A DNA stretch of 64,000 bases from Streptomyces sp. NBC_00536 (GTDB lineage: Bacteria > Actinomycetota > Actinomycetes > Streptomycetales > Streptomycetaceae). The DNA lies in contig NZ_CP107819.1 in NCBI RefSeq assembly GCF_036346295.1, positions 744,001-808,000 of the forward strand. The letters are read 5' to 3'. The position numbers and the translations under genes are program-made. The notes under the pieces were generated by a model. That model was not told the DNA's origin, did no database searches, and saw only the letters and a list, made by a program, of their open reading frames with translations. Below, piece after piece: positions 47,653-57,613 of the stretch. Position 1 is the stretch's first letter. The number at the start of each line of letters is the position of its first letter.

Positions 47653-47666
47653 TGGGAGCGCTCCCA
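47653..47666. promoter_or_regulatory. CebR box upstream of cebR
   Basis: Perfect TGGGAGCGCTCCCA, about 120 nt before the cebR start, suggesting that CebR controls its own gene. Confidence 0.85.
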
Positions 47667-47785
47667 CAGTACTCCTCATTCCCTCCTGCCACCACGGTCG
47701 CGTTCACAACCTGACGCGGGCAGCGCACTCACGAAGGAAGCCGCCCGCCCCTGAGGCTCCTGTGTAATGAATTCGCGTTCATCTC

Positions 47786-47842
47786 TTGACACCCGCACCC
47801 GCCAGGCAGCAACCTTCCGGCAACGATGTGGGAGCGCTCCCA
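47786..47842 (+). promoter_or_regulatory. cebE promoter and CebR box
   Basis: TTGACA (47786-47791) is 18 nt from CAACCT (47810-47815). A perfect TGGGAGCGCTCCCA (47829-47842) follows at about the transcription start. The 429-nt cebR-cebE gap holds this, the second box and nothing else recognised. Confidence 0.78.
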
Positions 47843-47959
47843 TCCAGGCGTGCGACAACGGCTTTCACATCAGGTCCGGGCGGGCCCCTGGCCGAGCCGC
47901 GAACAGCCCGCCGGACCCCATGGCGCACAACGAGCAGCACCTTGGACGAGGAGAGTGGA

Positions 47960-49324
47960 ATGCGTACTTCCAGCAGCAGACACGGGCGCGGACGCGGACG
48001 CCGCACCGTGATCAACGCGGTCGCCGCGGTCGCCGTCGTGGCGACCGGTACGGCCCTGCTCACCGGCTGCGGCGGTGACAGCGGCAAGGGCGACGGCGGC
48101 GCGGCCGGCAACGAGCAGATCACGCTGCGGATCGGTACCTTCGGTTCCTTCGGCTACGACGACGCGACCGGGGCCAAGCTCTACGCCGAGTACACCAAGG
48201 CCCACCCGAACATCAAGATCGAAGAGTCGAACGTCGCGGACGGCCAGAAGTACTGGGACACCCTCAAGCTGCGTCTCTCCCGCAACAGCGGCCTCGCGGA
48301 CATCCAGGCCCTGGAGGTCGGCTACATCGCGGAGGCGACCGGACCCGCCATGGCCGACAAGTGGGCCGACCTCGGCACGACGGGCGGCGCGGACCTCGGC
48401 GCGTTCCTCGACTGGAAGGTCAAGCAGGCCACGACGGGCGACGGCAAGGTGATCGGCCTCGGCACGGACATCGGCCCGATGGCCATCTGCTACAACAAGG
48501 ACCTCTTCGCCAAGGCCGGTCTGCCGACCGATCGCACCGAAGTCGCCAAGCTCTGGGCGGGCGACTGGGCGAAGTTCATCCAGACCGGCGAGGCGTACAA
48601 GAAGAGCGCCCCCGCGGGGACCTCCTTCCACGACTCCGCGAGCGGCCTGTTCAACGCCGTGATCTCCAGCCAGCCGGTGCAGTACGCCAACGCCAAGGGC
48701 GAGCTGGACTACGAGAACAGTCCGGGCGTGAAGAAGGCCTGGGACACCGCCGTGGCGGCGGCCAAGGGCGAAATGACCGCGAAGCTCCGCCAGTTCGACG
48801 AGAAGGGCACGTGGAACGCGGCCTTCAAGAACTCGAAGTTCGCCACCGTGGCCTGCCCCAGCTGGATGACGGGCATCATCAAGGACCAGGCGGGCCCGGA
48901 AAACCAGGGCAAGTGGGACATCGCCGCACCGCCCGTGGCCGGGAACTGGGGCGGCTCCTTCCTCGCCGTCCCGAAGTCGGGCAAGCACACCAAGGAGGCG
49001 GCCGAACTCGCCGCCTGGCTCACCGCTCCGGCCCAGCACGCCAAGGTCTTCGGCGTGAACGGCAACATCCCCTCCTCCAAGGACACCCTCAGCTCTCCGG
49101 CGGTGCAGGGCGCCAAGCTGCCGTACTTCGGAGACACCCCGGTCGGCAAGATCTACTCGGAAGCCGCGGCCGGCATCACGCCCGCCCCGATCAGCCGTTG
49201 GGACGGACAGGTGAAGACCTTCCTCACCGACAACGGCATCCTCGACATCGAGCAGCGCGGCACCGACCCGGCGAAGGCCTGGGAGAACGTCAAGAAGCTG
49301 GTCGCCGACAAGATCGACAAGTAG
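47960..49324 (+). CDS. cebE: Cellobiose/cellotriose-binding lipoprotein
   Basis: A 454-aa family 1 solute-binding protein. A basic N-terminus and hydrophobic segment lead to lipobox LLTGC (Cys about 37) and a Gly-Asp spacer, so it is lipid-anchored outside the membrane. ITLRIGTFGSFGYDD starts the mature fold, and ALEVGYIAEATGPAMADKWADL and SSGVxP-like NGNIPSSKDTL follow. It is the first gene of the cebEFG-bglC operon under the promoter at 47786 and delivers cello-oligosaccharides to CebFG. ATG 47960 has GAGGAG upstream. Specificity is inferred from the conserved locus. Confidence 0.92.
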   Translation: MRTSSSRHGRGRGRRTVINAVAAVAVVATGTALLTGCGGDSGKGDGGAAGNEQITLRIGTFGSFGYDDATGAKLYAEYTKAHPNIKIEESNVADGQKYWDTLKLRLSRNSGLADIQALEVGYIAEATGPAMADKWADLGTTGGADLGAFLDWKVKQATTGDGKVIGLGTDIGPMAICYNKDLFAKAGLPTDRTEVAKLWAGDWAKFIQTGEAYKKSAPAGTSFHDSASGLFNAVISSQPVQYANAKGELDYENSPGVKKAWDTAVAAAKGEMTAKLRQFDEKGTWNAAFKNSKFATVACPSWMTGIIKDQAGPENQGKWDIAAPPVAGNWGGSFLAVPKSGKHTKEAAELAAWLTAPAQHAKVFGVNGNIPSSKDTLSSPAVQGAKLPYFGDTPVGKIYSEAAAGITPAPISRWDGQVKTFLTDNGILDIEQRGTDPAKAWENVKKLVADKIDK

Positions 49325-49336
49325 CGGGGCCACGCG

Positions 49337-49392
49337 GCGGCCCGCCCCACCCGCCGCCTCCCGCCGCTTCCCCGCGGGTGGCGGCGGGCCGC
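49337..49392 (+). other. Large stem-loop between cebE and cebF
   Basis: Bases 49337-49354 pair with 49374-49392 (17 pairs with a 1-nt bulge, arms GCGGCCCGCC...GGCGGGCCGC). In binding-protein operons such a hairpin commonly shields the upstream mRNA from decay or partly terminates, giving more binding protein than permease. Confidence 0.65.
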
Positions 49393-49444
49393 CGCCGTCC
49401 GCGCCACCGCACCACCGCACGCATCGACCTGGAAGGACGCCCCC

Positions 49445-50527
49445 GTGGCCACCTCCGTACGGGCGACCAGTGGCGGCTCCCCGCCGCCCGCCGCACAGCC
49501 CCCGGCCCCCGGCACCGGCTCCCGCAAGCAGTGGCCCTCCGGCCGGGGCGGGCTGCGCAGCACGCTCTACCGCCTGGACCTGAAGGCGGTCCCCTACGTC
49601 TTCCTCGCCCCCTTCTTCCTCACCTTCGCGGCCTTCGGACTCTTCCCCCTGATCTACACGGGCTGGCTCTCGCTCCACCGAGTGGAACTCGGCGGCAGCG
49701 CGCAGTGGAAGGGGCTGGAGAACTACACCTCGCTGGCGGGCAGCGAGTTCTTCTGGAACGCCCTCGCCAACACCTTCACCATCGGCGTGATCTCCACCGT
49801 TCCGCAGCTGCTGATGGCCCTCGGCCTGGCCCACCTGCTCAACTACAAACTCCGTGGCCGCGGTTTCTTCCGTGTCGCGGTGCTCGCCCCGTACGCCACT
49901 TCGATCGCGGCCGCGACGCTCGTCTTCGCGCAGCTGTTCAACACCGACTACGGCCTGATCAACACGGCGCTGGGCTGGGCCGGCTTCGAGCCGGTCGCCT
50001 GGGAATCCTCCAAGTGGCCCGCTCAGATCGCGATTTCGGTGATCGTGACCTGGCGCTGGACCGGCTACAACGCCCTCATCTACCTGGCGGCGATGCAGGC
50101 CGTACCCCAGGACCTCTACGAGGCGGCCGCGTTGGACGGGGCCTCGCGGTGGCGCCAGTTCCTCAGCGTGACCATCCCCTCGATCCGGCCGACGATCCTG
50201 TTCACCGTCATCGTCTCGACCATCGGGGCCACCCAGCTCTTCGGCGAGCCGATGCTCTTCGGCGGCAGTGTCGGCATCAGCGGCGGCAGCGGGAACCAGT
50301 TCCAGACGCTGAGCCTGCTCATGTACGAGAAGGGGTGGGTGACCGGCGCACTGGGCCAGGCCTCCGCGATCGCCTGGGTCATGCTGCTGATCCTCCTGCT
50401 CATCGGCGGCCTCCAGGCTCTGATCTCCCGCTCGAACCGCAACCGCAGCCGCGGCCGTGGCCGAACCCGCAACCGCAACCGAACCCGCAACCGCGTCGGC
50501 CGCATGCGCACGAAGGCGGGGAGCTGA
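49445..50527 (+). CDS. cebF: Cellobiose/cellotriose ABC importer permease, MalF type
   Basis: A 360-aa CUT1 permease starting at GTG 49445. After a Pro-rich cytoplasmic start, six helices begin near residue 50 (VPYVFLAPFFLTFAAFGLFPLIYTGW). The EAA loop reads DLYEAAALDGASRWRQFLSVTIPSIRPT. The last 33 residues are unusual: an Arg-Asn-rich run (SRSNRNRSRGRGRTRNRNR and on) produced by a short tandem DNA repeat of CGCAACC-like units at about 50433-50500. It needs the shared MsiK-type ATPase, which is not in this window. Confidence 0.92.
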   Translation: MATSVRATSGGSPPPAAQPPAPGTGSRKQWPSGRGGLRSTLYRLDLKAVPYVFLAPFFLTFAAFGLFPLIYTGWLSLHRVELGGSAQWKGLENYTSLAGSEFFWNALANTFTIGVISTVPQLLMALGLAHLLNYKLRGRGFFRVAVLAPYATSIAAATLVFAQLFNTDYGLINTALGWAGFEPVAWESSKWPAQIAISVIVTWRWTGYNALIYLAAMQAVPQDLYEAAALDGASRWRQFLSVTIPSIRPTILFTVIVSTIGATQLFGEPMLFGGSVGISGGSGNQFQTLSLLMYEKGWVTGALGQASAIAWVMLLILLLIGGLQALISRSNRNRSRGRGRTRNRNRTRNRVGRMRTKAGS

Positions 50528-50531
50528 ACCC

Positions 50532-51425
50532 ATGACCCGCACACTCGGCACGACCGCCACCGGGGCGCCGCGCGCCAGGCGCCTTCGCCCGTCGGCCGGC
50601 CGCCAGCACCACGCCGGACCGCTGACCTACGTCCTGCTCGGCCTCGCCGCGCTGGTCTCCCTCTTCCCCCTGTACTGGAACCTGGTCGCCGCCTCCCATA
50701 CGGGCGAGCGCGTGGTCAAGGCTCCGGCCCCGCTCCTGCCCGGCCCCCGGCTGTTCGACAATCTCTCCTTCGCCTGGAACCAGGTCGACATGGGCGAGGC
50801 GCTGGTCAACACGACGATCGTGGCCGGGCTCGTGGCCCTGTCCACCGTCCTGTTCTCCACCCTGGCCGGCTTCGCCTTCGCCAAACTCGCCTTCAGGGGC
50901 AAGGGCGCGCTGCTCGCGATCGTGGTGGCCACCATGACGATCCCGCCGCAGCTCAGTGTGATCCCGCTCTACCAGATCATCACCGACCTCGGCTGGGTCG
51001 ACCAGCTCCAGTCGGTCGTCCTGCCCTCGCTGGTCGCCGCCTTCGGCGTGTTCTTCATGCGCCAGTACCTCATCGAGGCCCTGCCGGTGGAGCTGGTGGA
51101 GGCGGCCCGGATGGACGGCGCGCACAGCCTGCGCATCATCTGGCACGTGGTGTTCCCGGTGGCCCGGCCCGCGATGGCGGTCCTCGGGATGCTCGTCTTC
51201 GTGCAGGCATGGAACGACTTCTTCTGGCCGTTCATCGCGCTGACCCCCGACGGGAACCCCACTCTCCAGGTCGCCCTGGCCGGCCTCGGCGCGGGAAACC
51301 ACACCGTCGACCAGGCCGTCGTCCTGACCGGGGCGCTCATCTCCACCCTGCCGCTGCTCCTGGTCTTCGCCGTCCTCGGCAAGCACATCGTGGGCGGCAT
51401 CACCGCGGGCGCCGTCAAGAACTGA
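50532..51425 (+). CDS. cebG: Cellobiose/cellotriose ABC importer permease, MalG type
   Basis: A 297-aa CUT1 permease with six helices, starting [25 protein letters not shown]. The EAA loop is [28 protein letters not shown], and the ending [13 protein letters not shown] is the usual MalG-type end. ATG 50532 lies 4 nt after the cebF stop and has GGAG within the cebF end, so translation is probably coupled. An in-frame extension reaching back into cebF was rejected. With CebE and CebF it imports cello-oligosaccharides. Confidence 0.92.
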   Translation: MTRTLGTTATGAPRARRLRPSAGRQHHAGPLTYVLLGLAALVSLFPLYWNLVAASHTGERVVKAPAPLLPGPRLFDNLSFAWNQVDMGEALVNTTIVAGLVALSTVLFSTLAGFAFAKLAFRGKGALLAIVVATMTIPPQLSVIPLYQIITDLGWVDQLQSVVLPSLVAAFGVFFMRQYLIEALPVELVEAARMDGAHSLRIIWHVVFPVARPAMAVLGMLVFVQAWNDFFWPFIALTPDGNPTLQVALAGLGAGNHTVDQAVVLTGALISTLPLLLVFAVLGKHIVGGITAGAVKN

Positions 51426-51466
51426 CGACACGACTTCATCCACACTTGCATGAGGAGCACTCTCCT

Positions 51467-52909
51467 ATGACCACGTCCGAGACCCGGCCACTCACGGCCA
51501 CCCGCACCTTTCCGCCCGATTTCCTGTGGGGCACGGCCACCGCCGCGTACCAGATCGAGGGCGCCGTCCGAGAGGACGGCCGGACCCCCTCCATCTGGGA
51601 CACCTTCTCCCACACCCCCGGCAAGGTCTTCGAAGGCCACACCGGTGACGTGGCCGTGGACCACTACCACCGGTTCCGAGAGGACGTCCGGCTCATGTCC
51701 GAACTCGGCCTGGGCGCCTACCGGTTCTCCGTCTCCTGGTCACGCGTACAGCCGACCGGCCGGGGCCCCGCCGTCCAGAAGGGTCTCGACTTCTACCGCC
51801 GGCTCGTCGACGAACTGCTCGCCGCCGGTGTCACACCCGCCCTCACCCTCTACCACTGGGACCTCCCCCAGGACCTGGAGGACGCGGGCGGCTGGCCCGA
51901 GCGCGCGACCGCAGAGCGCTTCGCCGAGTACGCGGGCCTGGTGGCCGACGCCCTCGGAGACCGGGTGAAGCACTGGATCACCCTCAACGAGCCCTGGTGC
52001 AGCGCGTTCCTCGGCTACGGCTCCGGAGTCCACGCCCCGGGCCGCACCGACCCGGTCGCCGCCCTGCGCGCGGCCCATCACCTCAACCTCGGTCACGGCC
52101 TCGCCGTACAGGCCCTGCGGGCGGCGCTGCCCGGGGACGGTCAGGTCGCGGTGTCCCTCAACCTCCACGAGGTCCGCCCCCTGACCTCCTCGCCCGGGGA
52201 CCGGGAGGCGGCCCGCCGCATCGACGCCGTCGGCAACCGGATCTGGCTGGGCCCGATGCTGGAGGGCGCGTACCCCGATGACCTGTTCCTCGACACCGGC
52301 CACCTGACCGACTGGTCCTTCGTGCGGGACGGCGACACCGCCACGAGCCACCAGCCCCTGGACCTGCTCGCCGTCAACTACTACACCCCGACGGTCGTCT
52401 CGCACGTCGGGAAGGGCGCGGAGCGGCCGCAGGACGATGGCCACGGGAACAGCGCGCACTCCCCCTGGCCCGGAGCGGACGACGTCGCCTTCCACCGGGC
52501 GCCGGGCGAACGTACGGCCATGGGCTGGCCGGTCGACCCGGGCGCGCTGTTCGACCTGCTGACCCGGACCGCCGCCCGGTATCCCGGCCTGCCGCTCGTC
52601 ATCAGCGAGAACGGCGCCGCGTACGAGGACGAGGCCGGCCCGGACGGTACGGTCCACGACCCGGAGCGCGCCGCGTACATCCACGCGCACCTCGACGCCG
52701 TGCACCGGGCGATCGAAGCCGGGGCGGACGTGCGCGGCTACTTCCTCTGGTCTCTGCTCGACAACTTCGAGTGGTCCTACGGCTACGCCAAGCGGTTCGG
52801 CGCCATCCACGTCGACTACGACACCCTGGAGCGCACACCCAAATCGAGCGCGCACTGGTACTCCCGCGTGGCCCGGACAGGAGAGCTGCGCGCTCCCGAC
52901 GAGGCGTAG
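51467..52909 (+). CDS. bglC: Cytoplasmic GH1 beta-glucosidase
   Basis: A 480-aa GH1 enzyme without signal peptide. [15 protein letters not shown] opens the barrel; acid/base is Glu175 (TLNEPW) and nucleophile Glu381 (VISENGAAY); [20 protein letters not shown] closes the active site. It splits imported cellobiose and cellotriose to glucose, which also removes the inducer that lifts CebR. It lies 41 nt behind cebG with AGGAG before ATG 51467 and ends the cebEFG-bglC operon, followed by a hairpin. Confidence 0.94.
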   Translation: MTTSETRPLTATRTFPPDFLWGTATAAYQIEGAVREDGRTPSIWDTFSHTPGKVFEGHTGDVAVDHYHRFREDVRLMSELGLGAYRFSVSWSRVQPTGRGPAVQKGLDFYRRLVDELLAAGVTPALTLYHWDLPQDLEDAGGWPERATAERFAEYAGLVADALGDRVKHWITLNEPWCSAFLGYGSGVHAPGRTDPVAALRAAHHLNLGHGLAVQALRAALPGDGQVAVSLNLHEVRPLTSSPGDREAARRIDAVGNRIWLGPMLEGAYPDDLFLDTGHLTDWSFVRDGDTATSHQPLDLLAVNYYTPTVVSHVGKGAERPQDDGHGNSAHSPWPGADDVAFHRAPGERTAMGWPVDPGALFDLLTRTAARYPGLPLVISENGAAYEDEAGPDGTVHDPERAAYIHAHLDAVHRAIEAGADVRGYFLWSLLDNFEWSYGYAKRFGAIHVDYDTLERTPKSSAHWYSRVARTGELRAPDEA

Positions 52910-52934
52910 CCCACGGCTCCCCGGCCGCGAGGCC

Positions 52935-52956
52935 CTGCCCAGAAGCGCCTGGGCAG
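52935..52956 (+). terminator. Stem-loop after bglC
   Basis: CTGCCCAG (52935-52942) pairs with CTGGGCAG (52949-52956) around a 6-nt loop, 25 nt after the stop codon of the ceb operon. Confidence 0.65.
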
Positions 52957-53030
52957 ACAGGCGGCGATCACCTACTGTTCCGCATCCGAGACGGAACGCG
53001 ACCGGACGGCACGCCGGCCGGAGCGGACCC

Positions 53031-53206
53031 AGGGCGTGTTTTAAAAGTAGCGCCGGGCGCCCGGAGGGCGCGGCCCGCGGCGTCTGGTGCCGTGCATCGC
53101 AAGGCGGAGGATCGCCCGCCTACTGGACGTAATCGGGCGTTCCGACAACGCAGCGAGGCGCGGTGCCAGGCGTCGCGGGCCAGGCGGGACTTTTAAAACA
53201 CGCCCT
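53031..53206. mobile_element. MITE-like element with perfect 18-bp inverted ends
   Basis: AGGGCGTGTTTTAAAAGT (53031-53048) is the exact reverse complement of ACTTTTAAAACACGCCCT (53189-53206). The 176-bp unit has no coding capacity; its interior is rich in GC inverted segments and would fold into a long hairpin. The TTTTAAAA at each end stands out in this GC-rich DNA. Size and ends fit a miniature inverted-repeat element mobilised by a full-length IS elsewhere. No clear target duplication is visible. It lies immediately upstream of the decayed phosphatase gene. Confidence 0.85.
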
Positions 53207-53271
53207 AGGCTGGAAACAGCCGCTGGAGACTGGTCCTGGCGAGCACCGCTGTCCGGACGGAGGCGCGGCGC

Positions 53272-55350
53272 GTGGAGATGGCTGCCGAGCAGGATGCCCG
53301 ACCGCCACCGTCGTGGTCGACCCGGACGGCATGGTGAGCGGCTGGAGCGAGGGCGGGCGGCTGCTACTGGGCTGGACGGCGGAGGAGACCGTGGGGCGGC
53401 CCGTGACCGATCTGATCGCCGGTCGCCCACCCGGCTTCCCCGAGCACCTCGGCTCCGATCTCACCGGAGTCGTCCCGCTGCGCCACCGGGACGGTTCCAC
53501 GGCGGACGCCGTGCTGACGGCCCATCCGCTGCGCGGCGCGGACGGCCGTGCGCTGGGCCACGTGGTGACCGCCCAGCTCTGGGGACACCGCCCGGTGATC
53601 GCCGACCGGGCCTTCGAGCAGTGCCCCTTCGCTCTGGGCGTCTACGACCCCCAGCTGCGGTTCCTGTGGGTCAACGCCTCCGCCTGCCGGGTGATGGCGC
53701 ACTCCGAGGAGCAGGTGCTCGGTGAGAAGTACCGCGAGCTGTTCCCCGAACTGGACGACATGGCCTACACCGACCGGCTCTCCGAGGTGGCGAGGACGGG
53801 CGTGCCCGCACGTCTCATCACCGTCTTCCCCGGTGCCGGGATTCGCCGACCTCGTCAGCGTCGATCTGTTCGACGAGGTGCTGCGCGGAGAGGAACCGCC
53901 TTCCGCGTCCGCGTTCACCCCCGGTGAGAGCATCGCGCTCAGCCGTGCCGCCCAGCGCGGCGCGAAGGGGGACACCGCCCGGGCGCCCGGGACCACGACT
54001 CGGGTCAGCCACGCCCCCGGTTCCGTCGCCGCCCGCTGCATGGCCACCGGCAGGTCCACGGTCGAGCTCGCCGCCGAGCCGGGCCAGGGCGGCGAATGGG
54101 CCTTCGGCCCCGGGCTCGCCGCCGACCCGGCCCACTGGCCGCCGGGCAACCCGGTGATCGACGGGTCCATCGCCGCGGACGAGCTGACCGGCCGGATCAC
54201 CGTGCCTCTCCGGGCGCGCGGCGCGCTGCTCGGCGTCGTCGCGTTCTCCCGCCGTGACCGGCCCGAGGCCTTCACCGCCGACGACCTGATCCTCGCCGAG
54301 GAGCTGACCGCCAAGGCGGCGGTCGCCGTCGACAACGCCCGCCGGTACTCGCGCGAGCGCACCACGGCGCTGACCCTGCAGCGCAGCCTGCTGCCGCAGC
54401 GACTGCCGAGCCAGGAGGCGATCGATGTGGCGTCCCGCTACCTGCCCGCCGGGACCGGCGCGGACGTGGGCGGTGACTGGTTCGACGTCATTCCGCTGTC
54501 CGGCGCCCGGGTCGCCCTGGTCGTAGGCGATGTCGTAGGCCACGGCATGGGCCGGCTGCGTACGGCGGTCCGTACCTCGCCGACGTCGACCTGCCGCCGG
54601 ACGAGTTGCTGACCCACTTGGACGACCTGGTCCTCCACCTGTCCAGCGACCTTCAGCCCGCCGGCCGATCCGAGGCGACCGGCGAGTTCGGGGCGACCTG
54701 CCTGTACTCGGTCTACGACCCGGTCTCCCGCCGCTTCACGCTGGCGAGCGCCGGCCATCCGCTGCCGCTGATCATCTCTCCGGACGGCACCAGGCCCCCG
54801 GTACGCGCACAGCCGGGACCGCCGCTCGGCATCGGTGGACTGCCTTTCGAGGCCACCGAGCTCGAACTGGCCGAGGGCAGCCTGCTCACCCTCTACACCG
54901 ACGGGCTGGTGGCGAGCCGCGAGCGGGACGTAGACCAGGGGATCGCCGAACTGCAGCGGGTCCTCAACCACGGGGCCACCTCACTGGAGGCCCTGTGCGA
55001 CACGGTGATGGACGCCATGCTCCCCCGAACGCCGCACCGACGACACCGCCCTGCTGCTCGCCCGCACTCACGCGCTGGACCCCCAGCACGTCGCCGACTG
55101 GGACGTCGAGCCCGACCCCTCGCAGGTGCCGCGCGCCAGGAAGTTCGCCGTCGAGCAGGTGGACGCCTGGGGTCTGGAGGAGGCCTCATTCGTCACCGAA
55201 CTGGTCGTCAGCGAGCTGGTCACCAACGCCATCAGATACGGCGAGCCGCCGATCAGGCTGCGGCTGATTCGCGATGCTTCGCTGATCTGCGAGGTCTCCG
55301 ACGCGAGCAACACCGCTCCGCACCTCCGCCGGGCCCGCAGGTCTCCATGA
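53272..55350 (+). pseudogene. Decayed PAS-GAF-SpoIIE phosphatase-HATPase gene
   Basis: Pieces of one multidomain protein lie in order in different frames. MAAEQDA (53278) shifts to TATVVVDPDGMVSGWSEGG (PAS), then ALGVYDPQLRFLWVNASACRVM (second PAS). Near 53835 it shifts to FADLVSVDLFDEVLRGE, a GAF region (ITVPLRARGALLGVVAFSRRD), and the PP2C start VGGDWFDVIPLSGARVALVVGDVVGHG. There about six residues are missing before MGRLRTAVR. Near 54575 the frame shifts again to LADVDLPPDELLTHLDDL and LTLYTDGLV. Near 55022 it shifts to ERRTDDTALLLAR and the HATPase helix FVTELVVSELVTNAIRYG, ending early after SDASNTAPHLRRAR. At least four frameshifts make function impossible. Confidence 0.85.
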
Positions 55351-55377
55351 TGCTCTTCAGGGTGCCGAAGTAAACGA

Positions 55378-55391
55378 TCGAAGCGCTTCGA
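55378..55391. promoter_or_regulatory. LacI operator TCGAAGCGCTTCGA, distal copy
   Basis: A perfect 14-bp palindrome 122 nt upstream of a second, 12/14 copy at 55499 in front of the GH42 gene. The same perfect sequence recurs at 63181. Two sites this far apart could support DNA looping. Confidence 0.75.
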
Positions 55392-55455
55392 CGCCCTCAC
55401 CAGCCCGGACGGGCCACCCAAGGGCCAGTAGGAGCCACCCTCGTGCCAGGGGCCC

Positions 55456-55512
55456 TTGTTTCTTACGAAACTTGTCCGTTACTTTTTGTCGCCAAGAGGT
55501 GAAGCGCTTCGA
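55456..55512 (+). promoter_or_regulatory. GH42 operon promoter with proximal operator
   Basis: TTGTTT (55456-55461) is 18 nt from TACTTT (55480-55485) in an unusually A/T-rich stretch. GTGAAGCGCTTCGA (55499-55512) lies just after the expected transcription start, a position suited to repression. Confidence 0.6.
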
Positions 55513-55610
55513 TAGTCCCGGCCGCAGGGAGGCCGCCACCGAGCGCTGCCTCCATCGACTCTGACGCATCGTCAGGGCGTGACTCGACTCTCCCTACCCG
55601 AGGAGCCGTC

Positions 55611-57596
55611 ATGACGACTCGCAGCATCACCGACCGCCTGGGTGGCCTGGCCTTCGGCGGGGACTACAACCCCGAGCAGTGGGACGAGCCGGTCTGGAAG
55701 GAGGACGACGAGCTCATGAGCCGGGCCAGGGTCAACCTGGCCACGGTGGGCGTCTTCTCGTGGGCCCTGCTCGAACCGGAGGAGGGGCGCTACGACTTCA
55801 CCTGGCTCGACGCCCACATCGACCGCCTGCACGCGAACGGCGTGGCCGTCGACCTGGCCACCCCGACCGCATCCCCACCACCCTGGTTCACCCTGGCCCA
55901 CCCCGATGCGCTGCCGGTCCGGGCCGACGGCACCCGCCTCGTCCACGGCAGTCGCGACGCATACTGCCTCGCCTCCCCCTCCTACCGCCGCGCTGCCCGC
56001 CGGATCGCCGCCGCGCTCGCCGAGCGGTACGGCGACCACCCCGCCCTCGCGCTGTGGCACGTGCACAACGAGTACGGCACGCTCTGCTGGTGCGACCACG
56101 CGGCCGCCGCGTTCCGGGTGTGGCTGCGCACCCGCCACGGCTCACTGGAGGCTCTCAACGAGGCCTGGGGAACGGCCTTTTGGAGCCAGCGCTACACCTC
56201 CTGGGAGCAGGTGCTGCCGCCGCGCGCGACGCAGTACCACAAGAACCCCGGCCAGACGGTGGACTTCCACCGCTTCTGGGGCGACGAGATCATCGCCGCG
56301 TACTGCGAACAGCGCGACGCGATCCGCGCGCACAGCGACCGTCCGGTGACGACGAACCTGATGCTGCCCTACTACCTCAGGCTCAACCTGTGGGCCTTCG
56401 CACGTGAACTCGACGTCGTCACCTCCGACCAGTATCCGTCCGAGCCCGGCCTGGACGCCTGCGCCCACGTGGCCTTCTACGCCGACCGCTCCCGCTCCCT
56501 GGCCGACGGCCGCCCGTGGCTGCTGATGGAACAGGGCACCAGCACGCTCTACGACGGCGAGCAGGTGCTCGGCAAGGAGCCCGGCGAGATCCTGCGCCAC
56601 AGCCTCGGCCACATCGCGCGCGGTTCGGAGGGTGCCCTCTTCTTCCAGTGGCGCCAGTCCCGGGCCGGGGCCGAGACCTGGCACTCGGCAATGCTTCCGC
56701 ACGCGGGTCCCGACAGCCGCATCTTCCGCGAGGTCACCCGGACCGGCGAGGCGGTCGCCCGGCTCGGCGAGCTGGCGGGATCCACGGTCACCGCGCAGGT
56801 CGCCGTACTCGACGACCCGGACGCCATGTGGGCACTGGAGGCGGACGGCCTGCCCTCCGCCCGGCTCGACTACCACGCGCCGCTCGCCGGGGCGCACCGG
56901 GCGCTGTGGGACGCGGGCGTCACGGCCGATTTCGCCCACCCGGAGCACGAGTTGAGCGGCTACCGGCTGGTCATCGCCCCGTCCCTCTTCCTGCTGTCCG
57001 ACAAGGGCGCCGAGAACCTGCGCCGTTACGTCGAGGGCGGCGGCACGCTCCTCGTCCAGCACGCGAGCGGATTCGTCGACGACCGCGTGCACGCCCGGCT
57101 GGGCGGATATCCCGCGGGCCCGCTGCGCGAGGCGCTGGGCATCCGCGTCGAGGAGCACCGGCCGCTGCGGACGGATGAACGCATCACCCTGTCGGACGGA
57201 TCGCACGGCACGCTCTGGAGCGAGTCCCTGCGCACCGAGGGCGCGCAGACGCTCGCCACCTACACCCACGGCATGCTGGCGGGCAGCCCGGCCCTGACCC
57301 GACACCACTGCGGCAGCGGACAGGGCTGGTACCTCTCCACCCGCCTGGACGACGCCGACTACGCCGCCCTGGTCGGCCGCCTGCTGACGGAGGCCGGTGT
57401 CGAGCCGGAGGTGCCGGGGCTGCCGTCCGGTGTCGAAGCCGTCACCCGGCACGCGCCCGACGGCCGCCACTGGCAGGTCCTGCTCAACCACACCTCCGAG
57501 GCCGTGCCCCTGCCGGAACCCGCCCACGACCTGCTCACCGATGCCCTCGCGCACGCGCTGCCGCCCGGTGGCTGCGTGGTTCTGCGCGGGCACTGA
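55611..57596 (+). CDS. GH42 beta-galactosidase
   Basis: A 661-aa enzyme without signal peptide, so cytoplasmic. The barrel opens with LAFGGDYNPEQWDEPVWKEDDELM; acid/base is Glu154 (WHVHNEYG) and nucleophile Glu307 (LLMEQGTS). A trimerisation domain (about 400-600) and a small C-terminal beta domain follow. Family GH42 releases galactose from beta-galactosides, often galacto-oligosaccharides of plant galactan or arabinogalactan rather than lactose. It is first of four same-strand glycosidase genes (GH42, GH36, GH43, GH5). Some GH42 members also take alpha-L-arabinopyranosides. Confidence 0.92.
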   Translation: MTTRSITDRLGGLAFGGDYNPEQWDEPVWKEDDELMSRARVNLATVGVFSWALLEPEEGRYDFTWLDAHIDRLHANGVAVDLATPTASPPPWFTLAHPDALPVRADGTRLVHGSRDAYCLASPSYRRAARRIAAALAERYGDHPALALWHVHNEYGTLCWCDHAAAAFRVWLRTRHGSLEALNEAWGTAFWSQRYTSWEQVLPPRATQYHKNPGQTVDFHRFWGDEIIAAYCEQRDAIRAHSDRPVTTNLMLPYYLRLNLWAFARELDVVTSDQYPSEPGLDACAHVAFYADRSRSLADGRPWLLMEQGTSTLYDGEQVLGKEPGEILRHSLGHIARGSEGALFFQWRQSRAGAETWHSAMLPHAGPDSRIFREVTRTGEAVARLGELAGSTVTAQVAVLDDPDAMWALEADGLPSARLDYHAPLAGAHRALWDAGVTADFAHPEHELSGYRLVIAPSLFLLSDKGAENLRRYVEGGGTLLVQHASGFVDDRVHARLGGYPAGPLREALGIRVEEHRPLRTDERITLSDGSHGTLWSESLRTEGAQTLATYTHGMLAGSPALTRHHCGSGQGWYLSTRLDDADYAALVGRLLTEAGVEPEVPGLPSGVEAVTRHAPDGRHWQVLLNHTSEAVPLPEPAHDLLTDALAHALPPGGCVVLRGH

Positions 57597-57613
57597 CCTC
57601 GATGGAAGCCACC

